The position numbers were made by a program, and so were the translations under genes. From NCBI RefSeq assembly GCF_016638705.1, contig NZ_CP067341.1, positions 2,917,501 through 2,981,500 of the forward strand: a DNA stretch of 64,000 bases. The letters are read 5' to 3'. Below the pieces are notes generated by a model. The model saw only the letters and a program-made list of their open reading frames with translations, was not told the DNA's origin and made no database searches. This stretch comes from Lysinibacillus agricola. GTDB taxonomy: Bacteria; Bacillota; Bacilli; Bacillales_A; Planococcaceae. Shown here in pieces: positions 57,717 to 64,000 of the stretch. Every line of letters begins with the position of its first letter. The first letter of the stretch is position 1.

Positions 57717-60700
57717 TTATAACTCATCCTCGGTAACTTCATTATTATTTTTATTACCATTGCCGTTACCATTTCCATTGCCATTTCCATTTCCGTTGCC
57801 ATTTCCGTTACCATTTCCATTGCCATTTCCATTGCCATTTCCATTGCCATTGCCATTTCCGTTGCCGTTGCCGTTGCCATTCCCTGGCTTTACAACCAAC
57901 ACATCAAATGTTAGTGTGTGCTCACCATACGTTACCGTAATCGTCGTATTACCTTGACCTTTTCCTTTTACAGCCCCTGCTTTTACAGTAGCTATTTTAT
58001 CATTCGCTACTTCGTAGGTTGCAAGCTTTGTAACATCTTTTTCTGTTGTTTTACCATCAAAAGTAGTTACTTCAGTAATCTTAACTGGTACTTCTTTACC
58101 TATTCTAGTTTCAACCTGAGCTTGATCAATTTCTAGTGTTACTATTGGTACTTCTACAATAGGTGCTTTAACTTTAACATTTATAGTAACTTCATTATCA
58201 CCGTATGAAATAGTAATTGTAGTCGTGCCCTCACCTACTGCAGTTACTAATCCATTTACTATTGTTGCAACATTTTCATCTCCAACAACATAAGTAGCTT
58301 TTGAAGTTACGTCTTCCTCTGTTGCATCACCTTCTGCAGGCGTTGACGTTTCTGTTACCGTAAGTTGTGCAGTATCTCCAGCTGTTAGGTCTAGCTTAGT
58401 TGGATTTACAGAAAGTGCTACTACTGGTTCTACTACTTCTTTTTCATATATCATTGCTTCACCAACATTCCCGGCAGCGTCATTAATGATTACTGATACA
58501 GCATTAGTTTCTGCTGTTACTGGGAATGTGAAGCTACCGTCTTGATTTAATTCAAAAGCAACTGGCGCTTGTACTTCGCCATTTACCGTCGAAACATAGG
58601 AAGCTTTTAATTTATCATTTAAATTGTAATCTAAACCGTATAAATATAACTCTTCATTGTAGTCGATATACTTATCTGTTACCTGTCCTGTAGCGACACC
58701 TTTAGCTACTGAACCAGTAATTTCTGGTTTAGTCGTTTTCACGATAATTGGTCCAACATAATCGGAAACTACTCCTGATGCTGCAAGACCAGTGAAGTCA
58801 ATTGTATACAGACCATCTGGAATCGTTGTGGCAGGTTTTGTTCCCCATGGTTTGTACTGCCCACCAATATTCAGCGTATAAGAACCTTTTCCTAGCGCAG
58901 TACCTGCATGTAGATAACCAATGTAGCCGTCTCCGTATTCTCCACCTTCAGGATTCATAATATCCCAAAGCTCGATATAGTTAGTTGTTACATCTCCAGT
59001 TAATGTGAATGAAAGTACAGCTGAGTCTTTTACTCCATCTCCGTTAAAGGATAGGTCTGTTTCTGTAATTTTAAAATCTTTAATTTCAGTTGCTGCCGCG
59101 CCGCCAAAGTCAGCTGCGAATGGCAATGAAATTTCTGTATCTCCACTGCTGATGTAAATATACCCTAGTATTTCAGAGCCATTTGGTGCCGTAGCTTGTG
59201 AAGCAGTTAATGTAATATTTAAAACTTGCTCCCCATCTAGATTAAATGTCGGCTGATCTACTGTAACAGTTGCATCACCAAATGTTTTTGTTACATCAAT
59301 GGATACGTTATAATTGCCGCCGTTCCCTTTAATATCTTTTACTAAAACTTGTTTCGTTACAGAAATATCCCGGTCTTTAAGTGATTGTGGACCGAAAGTA
59401 ACTGTACCTTTCAAGTTTTCTGAAACTGCACCAGTTCCATCTATAATTGCGCTATCCAGTGCATAGGCAAGAATTTCCGGATGAGCTGCTGCATAAGCAT
59501 TTACACGCCCTGCACCTTGAGAAAACACATCGTATTTTGTTTTATCTAAAACCTTTGCTGTATTAGAAAGCGCCACTTTTACATCGAACGCGTTCCAATC
59601 AGGATTTGCTTGTTTAACTAATGCAGCAATACCTGCAATATGCGGTGTTGCCATAGAAGTTCCTGTTTTACGACCATATGCTTTCCCATAATCTGCATCA
59701 GGGAAATCTTTTTTATACATTGGAATCGTTGACATAATGTTTGTTCCAGGTGCACTAACATCTGGTTTAATATCAAAGTTTGGTGTAGATGGTCCACGTG
59801 AACTTGAATCGTTTACATCATCTCCCAGTGTCTTTGTGGAAGCAAATTTACTAAAGCTTACTTTTCCGGTTCCGCCTGCTAATGCAGCGCGAATTGCAGC
59901 GCCATCCGTTTGGGACATATCAAATGTTGGCAGAAATTCAAATGAATCACCAAGGAATGTGCCTGAAATGTTCGGTGCATTCGTTCCACCAGCAAAGTTA
60001 TGAATAATTGTTGCGACTGCTCCATTTGCCTTTGCATTCGCAATTTTATCAACGAATGCGATACTGCCACGAGAAATCAATGCCACTTTACCTTCTACAT
60101 CAATTCCTTCAAAGTCTTTTACTTCCCCGTTTCCAGGAACAGCAACTAGGTCAAATTCTCCTTGAAGCTGTGTTGCTAAATTTTTCGCAAAAGTCGTTCC
60201 CATTAACGGAAGCTGTTTTGTTAAGTTGTAGTCGCCAACTGTAACATTCACTTCCCCGTTATACATTGTTTCAGGATTTGATGTGTTACCAACAGCAATT
60301 CCTAAACGAGCGGTTGCAGGCGTGCCCATTGTTCCACGATTTGGACCCTCGTTCCCTGTTGCAATTACTCCGATTGTTCCAGCCATCATTGCATTATTAA
60401 TAGCAAATGAACCAGCATCCGTTTCAGAGTTAGCTCCCCCGCCAAGTGAAAGGTTGATAACGTCCATTTTTTCTTTTACAGCAGTTTCAATTGCTTTAAC
60501 AATACCAGATGTAGCTCCACTTCCGTACGCCCCAAGAACACGGTAAGCATAAAGGTCTACTTTTGGAGCAATTCCTTTAATACCGAATTCGTTAGCTCCG
60601 ATTGCTGCAATTGTTCCAGCAACATGTGTACCGTGAGAAGTATAGAATGAGCTTCCTTTTTCATTAAATTCAGGTGTCCCGACTGGACGCTCCGAAGGCA

Positions 60701-61493
60701 ATGTTTCTGATGCATCGTCATCTGTCCGAGGCTTCGTGTAAGTTGCTGAATTCGGAATGAAGTTTTTTCCACCTTTGTAAACCCCAGCAAAATCAGGGTG
60801 ATCTGCATCAATACCAGTATCTAATACTGCTACTTTTATTCCTTGTCCTTCAAGTCCTTCCTTCCAAAGCTGTTCGATGCCAAGGAAAGAATTACTTGTA
60901 TTCATTCGAGCTTCTAATGGATCTTCCTTAATAAGTTCCGATGATTTCATCGTATTATCTTCTGATGCGTAAACAATTGCATCAGGTTCGATTAATGTAA
61001 TTCCTTCTACTGTCAGCAGTTTCGGGAGATCATTTGCTTTCACAGTTGCCGCAAAACCGTTTAAAACAGTATCAAATGTGTATCCTTGAGTCATCTGAAC
61101 TTTTTTAGTAGCTAACTCTTTTTTAACTTTTGCTTGTTGTGCTTTTACATTTGAACGAACTTCATTTGCTCGGGCATTAGAGAATTTTTGGCCTTTGACT
61201 TGGCTCATTCCTTGCTCTAGTGCCACAGGCTTTTCAGATAAATGAACGATGACTGCAACATCTTGATTGCCTGATACATTTTGTAAGCTTTCATGAAGAG
61301 TTGGACCATCTTTAGACAAGCTTAGCTGTTCAGCGATAGCCGCTTTTTGTTGAATTATACTTTCACTTTGACTATCCTGCTTGAATGGTTTCGATTCTTC
61401 AGCACTAGCACTCGACAATGGAACCAATAGAGAAAGCACCATAACAAAAGCTAGAATACTACTTAAGAACTTCGTAAACTTAAACTTTTTCAA
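57717..61493 (-). CDS. Secreted Vpr-like subtilase with Big2 domains and Gly-Asn tail
   Basis: 1258 residues, TTG start (61491-61493) with GGAGGGGG ahead. Signal peptide 1-31 (ends SSASA), inhibitor I9-type prodomain about 75-180, S8 catalytic domain with D225 (VLDTGID), H287 (SHGTHVAG), N381, S613 (GTSMATPH) split by a PA domain (about 420-545), Fn3-like and beta regions (680-1000), two Big2-type domains (about 1025-1105 and 1115-1195). It ends with about 20 Gly-Asn pairs and NKNNNEVTEDEL, with no LPxTG anchor. Extracellular protease. Confidence 0.95.
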   Translation of the reverse strand: MKKFKFTKFLSSILAFVMVLSLLVPLSSASAEESKPFKQDSQSESIIQQKAAIAEQLSLSKDGPTLHESLQNVSGNQDVAVIVHLSEKPVALEQGMSQVKGQKFSNARANEVRSNVKAQQAKVKKELATKKVQMTQGYTFDTVLNGFAATVKANDLPKLLTVEGITLIEPDAIVYASEDNTMKSSELIKEDPLEARMNTSNSFLGIEQLWKEGLEGQGIKVAVLDTGIDADHPDFAGVYKGGKNFIPNSATYTKPRTDDDASETLPSERPVGTPEFNEKGSSFYTSHGTHVAGTIAAIGANEFGIKGIAPKVDLYAYRVLGAYGSGATSGIVKAIETAVKEKMDVINLSLGGGANSETDAGSFAINNAMMAGTIGVIATGNEGPNRGTMGTPATARLGIAVGNTSNPETMYNGEVNVTVGDYNLTKQLPLMGTTFAKNLATQLQGEFDLVAVPGNGEVKDFEGIDVEGKVALISRGSIAFVDKIANAKANGAVATIIHNFAGGTNAPNISGTFLGDSFEFLPTFDMSQTDGAAIRAALAGGTGKVSFSKFASTKTLGDDVNDSSSRGPSTPNFDIKPDVSAPGTNIMSTIPMYKKDFPDADYGKAYGRKTGTSMATPHIAGIAALVKQANPDWNAFDVKVALSNTAKVLDKTKYDVFSQGAGRVNAYAAAHPEILAYALDSAIIDGTGAVSENLKGTVTFGPQSLKDRDISVTKQVLVKDIKGNGGNYNVSIDVTKTFGDATVTVDQPTFNLDGEQVLNITLTASQATAPNGSEILGYIYISSGDTEISLPFAADFGGAAATEIKDFKITETDLSFNGDGVKDSAVLSFTLTGDVTTNYIELWDIMNPEGGEYGDGYIGYLHAGTALGKGSYTLNIGGQYKPWGTKPATTIPDGLYTIDFTGLAASGVVSDYVGPIIVKTTKPEITGSVAKGVATGQVTDKYIDYNEELYLYGLDYNLNDKLKASYVSTVNGEVQAPVAFELNQDGSFTFPVTAETNAVSVIINDAAGNVGEAMIYEKEVVEPVVALSVNPTKLDLTAGDTAQLTVTETSTPAEGDATEEDVTSKATYVVGDENVATIVNGLVTAVGEGTTTITISYGDNEVTINVKVKAPIVEVPIVTLEIDQAQVETRIGKEVPVKITEVTTFDGKTTEKDVTKLATYEVANDKIATVKAGAVKGKGQGNTTITVTYGEHTLTFDVLVVKPGNGNGNGNGNGNGNGNGNGNGNGNGNGNGNGNGNGNGNGNGNGNKNNNEVTEDEL

Positions 61494-61817
61494 ATCTCAT
61501 TTCCCCCTCCGCCTTTAATTGTCACACTTTTCAGTTTAGTGTGATATTTCCAATTTATCACAAAAGGGCTAATCATAATATCGGAATATTTAAACATTTT
61601 AAAATATTGATAATTAGTATCAGTTTATCAAATATAGATTAAATCTATCTTCCTAGTAATTTAATAAAAAAGTAGAACTTTCAAATGAGAAATGACTTAC
61701 AGTAATTCATTAATTTTTTCAATTAATCCTATCAAAGCAGCAATTATAGGTATAGTCGGTGGTGTAGTTGCTTATAGAAAATTAGGAGGGCAGTAAGAGG
61801 AGTGATTGGAGGGGAAG

Positions 61818-61987
61818 ATGGATGAACCATATAAGGAAGTATTTTCACTCCGTACCTTTGGTGAATTGCCTTTTGAGAAAATAGGGCGTCTCTTTGGGAA
61901 AAGTGCTGGATAGGCAAGGGTGACTTTTTACAGAGCGAGGAAAAAATTATCGATTATATGGAGGAGTTGGAATATGAGAGAAACTAA
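61818..61987 (+). pseudogene. ECF-type sigma factor remnant (region 4)
   Basis: MDEPYKEVFSLRTFGELPFE and KIGRLFGKSAG are clear sigma region 4 sequence, broken by TAG at 61911 where Trp is usual (next ARVTFYRARKK), then a one-base deletion in a run of A at about 61941; beyond it IIDYMEELEYERN then TAA 61985-61987. Two lesions make it a decayed gene. The N-terminal part is missing. The rest of 61494-61817 holds only the subtilase promoter region and debris. Confidence 0.75.
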
Positions 61988-62276
61988 ATGTACAATTATA
62001 CAGGATGTTTAACCTCTCTATATAGATGAGGTAGTTAGCCAAGATACAAAAGAAATGATAGATTAGCATTTCGTGCATTTTTTGCCTTTTCCCCTTATTT
62101 TTCTCATCTTTTAAAGCAATTCGTATAGTCTCGCCCTTTAAGAACTCAAAATGTGCCCAACATCGACTATCTTTCTTTTGCTCAACAACTATTTTCACTT
62201 GAAACTTAATAGAGTTAATGTTTTTTAGATATTCTCTTATTTCATATGGTATTTCATCTGCCTGTATTGATTGCAA
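61947..62276 (-). CDS. Hypothetical protein
   Basis: 109 codons, MQSIQADEIPYEIREYLKNI...; the first 80 residues look like a real small protein, the last 30 run over the sigma remnant. A ribosome site (AGGAGG) lies ahead of the ATG. Not recognised; may be truncated. Confidence 0.5.
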   Translation of the reverse strand: MQSIQADEIPYEIREYLKNINSIKFQVKIVVEQKKDSRCWAHFEFLKGETIRIALKDEKNKGKRQKMHEMLIYHFFCILANYLIYIERLNILYNCTFSFSHIPTPPYNR

Positions 62277-62364
62277 TTAAAAATCCTCCTCAGAAAAGAG
62301 TTCATTATACACTTCGCCCCTGCCTTCCACTAATATTATGATAACTTAGTGAACACCTATTTCA

Positions 62365-62595
62365 TTAAAAATCAGGCGTAAATGCATCAATTGCAACAAC
62401 AATAAGATAGATTGTTTCAACAATCATAGCGACTACGCTACCAATTCTGATCAACTTGATTTGAACATCTGATAACTCGGGTATTTCTTTGTATCGCCAT
62501 CGATCAAAGAAGAAATAGCTTTCCTCTGGCTGATACATGCTCCAAATACAAAAGCCATATATCGGTATGGCTAATACTATACTTATGAACAACAT
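62365..62595 (-). CDS. Small membrane protein
   Basis: 76 residues, ATG 62593-62595 with GGGGGTG ahead. Two membrane helices (LFISIVLAIPIYGFCIWSMY; IGSVVAMIVETIYLIVVAI) around a charged loop with DRWRYKEIPELS. Not recognised. Confidence 0.7.
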   Translation of the reverse strand: MLFISIVLAIPIYGFCIWSMYQPEESYFFFDRWRYKEIPELSDVQIKLIRIGSVVAMIVETIYLIVVAIDAFTPDF

Positions 62596-62719
62596 CTCTT
62601 CACCCCCATATAGGACTTTAATTATAATTACGATTAATTTTGCCATATGTTTCAATATTTCTGTTATTTTTTATAGAGGACAATTTACTTTTCGATACCT
62701 AAAATAAATGGGGGATTGT

Positions 62720-63229
62720 ATGTTTTATAGGAGACTTTTGCTGCTAAGTACACTTTTACTCCTTTCTGGCTGTACAGAAGAGACGAATACTGACGAGGCA
62801 AATAAAAACGCCGTCGTTCAAGAAGGACAAACGATTCATAACATAGAGAAATTATATAAATTTATGGAAGACGCTAAAAATGGGAAGGAGGCAGAAATAA
62901 GGGTCATTCGTCATTATGGAGAGCTCTCTTACGATAATGGACAGGGCAAATTTAAAGGCTATGATGACTCAGAGAAAAATAATGAACAGGCTACCGGGAA
63001 AATTATCTATGATTTAAAAGCTGTACATGATGAAAACGCTGGAGAAAAATGGATTGAAGTACATTCAAATATGGATGATTTCGAGCAATCTGAAGATTAT
63101 CCTGAAACAATGATTGACTCCCAACAGTGCGCTTATATTAGAATCGACGAAGAGATAGGTGCCTATATGTTGACAGAATGCTTTCATGCTTGGGAATATA
63201 GTTTATTACCAAAGCCAACGATAGATTGA
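62720..63229 (+). CDS. DUF4362 lipoprotein
   Basis: 169 residues from ATG 62720 (GGGGGAT ahead). Lipobox LLLLSGC near residue 18 gives a lipid-anchored exported protein; the rest (EEIRVIRHYGELSYDNGQ-like, ECFHAWEY end) matches DUF4362. Followed by a strong terminator. Confidence 0.85.
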   Translation: MFYRRLLLLSTLLLLSGCTEETNTDEANKNAVVQEGQTIHNIEKLYKFMEDAKNGKEAEIRVIRHYGELSYDNGQGKFKGYDDSEKNNEQATGKIIYDLKAVHDENAGEKWIEVHSNMDDFEQSEDYPETMIDSQQCAYIRIDEEIGAYMLTECFHAWEYSLLPKPTID

Positions 63230-63230
63230 T

Positions 63231-63273
63231 ACGAGAAGCCTACTATCAAGTGCATTGACTGTAGGCTTCTCGT
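63231..63273 (+). terminator. Terminator after the lipoprotein gene
   Basis: ACGAGAAGCCTAC and GTAGGCTTCTCGT, 17-base loop, followed by CTTATTTCTT. Two bases after the stop codon. Confidence 0.85.
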
Positions 63274-63408
63274 CTTATTTCTTCATATATAATTTTTAAA
63301 AAGATTCCCTTTCCTTTTTCATAACAAGTGACTTTAATGTATTGCTTAATTCCTGAATACAACTAGTTGTGTTCGTCATCATTTTTAACATATTATTTTC
63401 GTCCTCCA

Positions 63409-63713
63409 CTAAGATAATGGCCCCGTACAAAGTAAAATATAATGTTTATTTAATGAAAAGCTATCGACTAAAAACAAAATAAAGACAACACTTGAAGGAA
63501 TCATTCCGAAAATAAAGCCTTTAACATACGTATTAATAGGCAAAAAGTAATTACAAACTGCTATTGCAATAACGACTAATCCAACAAATAAGATAAGAAC
63601 ATAATGCTCTTTGAAAGTATCAACGGTCCACAAATTAGAACAGCTAAAATTGAAATGATGGCCAAATTAATATGATGGACTTTTCGTGTATCAAAACGAA
63701 TCTTTTTCTCCAT
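63409..63713 (-). pseudogene. N-terminal remnant of a chemotaxis-receptor-like membrane protein
   Basis: ATG 63711-63713 (GGGGGATA ahead) starts MEKKIRFDTRKVHHINLAIIS..., then the frame changes at about 63620 to VDTFKEHYVLILFVGLVVIA..., NYFLPINTYVKGFIFGMIPS. These are the membrane segments typical of Lysinibacillus-type soluble-sensor MCPs. The signalling domain is missing; a further fragment (EDENNMLKMMTNTTSCIQEL) lies in another frame down to about 63297. Confidence 0.6.
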
Positions 63714-63852
63714 TAATGTATCCCCCTAAAAAACGAATAGACATTCAGTGTATTTTTCTATTATCATAAAGTATAACTACTGCTTTTTGTAGATAAAAAA
63801 TGCATATTAGAGAATGTTTTACACTTCTTAAAAACGAAGGGGGATTATTTAA

Positions 63853-64000
63853 ATGAGTAGAATTCAACAACTTGCACCAAATTTTTATTGTATTGATACA
63901 CATGATTTAAATCGGGAACAGCGTACAAGCTCCTATTTGCTTATCGATGAAAAAATTGCATTAATCGAGACTTCTGCCAGTCCGTCTATGCCGTATATCG
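63853..64000 (+). CDS. MBL-fold hydrolase, N-terminus (cut by window end)
   Basis: 49 codons in the window: MSRIQQLAPNFYCIDTHDLN, then TSSYLLIDEKIALIETSASPS, the start of a metallo-beta-lactamase-fold protein (flavodiiron or glyoxalase II type). GAAGGGGG site ahead of ATG. Incomplete. Confidence 0.8.
   Translation, partial: MSRIQQLAPNFYCIDTHDLNREQRTSSYLLIDEKIALIETSASPSMPYI

Noticed and set aside
57760..57957. Plus-strand open frame of repeated Pro-Leu/Pro-Phe codons
   Set aside because: It is the antisense shadow of the Gly-Asn repeat of the subtilase gene and has no ribosome site.

Overview
The window comes from a low-GC Gram-positive spore former, most likely Lysinibacillus or a close relative. 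This is an inference from AT-rich sequence, AGGAGG-type ribosome sites, DUF4183 spore-surface genes and a Vpr-like secreted subtilase. No rRNA, tRNA or CRISPR array was seen.

About 81% of it (78-51884) is one prophage bounded by identical 32-bp direct repeats (78-109 and 51853-51884). It is a PBSX-like contractile-tailed phage. From the right end: integrase (+), a leftward-reading accessory/immunity cluster on + (CI-like repressor, ImmA-type peptidase, membrane protein, SAP-domain protein), then a control region with four operator-like sites and a divergent TTGACA-17-TATAGT promoter. Everything after that reads on the minus strand: Cro-like regulator, Rha/ORF6C antirepressor, small early genes, Erf-type annealing protein, DnaD-like initiator with an iteron array inside its gene, SSB, PD-(D/E)XK nuclease, and an ArpU/RinA-like late activator. 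Next come small and large terminase, portal, minor head protein, prohead protease/scaffold, decoration protein, major capsid, connectors, sheath, tube, a tail chaperone pair with a classical A AAA AAC slippery site, tape measure, LysM and baseplate proteins, tail fibre, XkdX, and lysis genes (XhlA-like, holin, GH25 endolysin).

The prophage carries several accessory blocks that look like phage defence or lysogenic conversion. These are a HAD phosphatase + phosphoribosyltransferase + DprA-like operon (35307-38146; resembles ShosTA with an added phosphatase), a RES-domain (NAD-targeting family) gene with a small partner, a ParB-like/cytosine-methyltransferase pair, and, beside attL, a two-gene module made of an 864-residue zinc-ribbon PD-(D/E)XK protein and a 146-residue protein.

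The right flank (51885-64000) is chromosome with much decay. It holds two DUF4183 genes, an IS1182-family transposase split exactly by a 779-bp element that has terminal inverted repeats, a 5-bp target duplication and a RidA-family passenger gene, a NupG-type nucleoside transporter, an IS3-family remnant, a 1258-residue subtilase ending in a Gly-Asn repeat, remnants of a sigma factor and of a chemotaxis receptor, a DUF4362 lipoprotein, and the start of an MBL-fold hydrolase.
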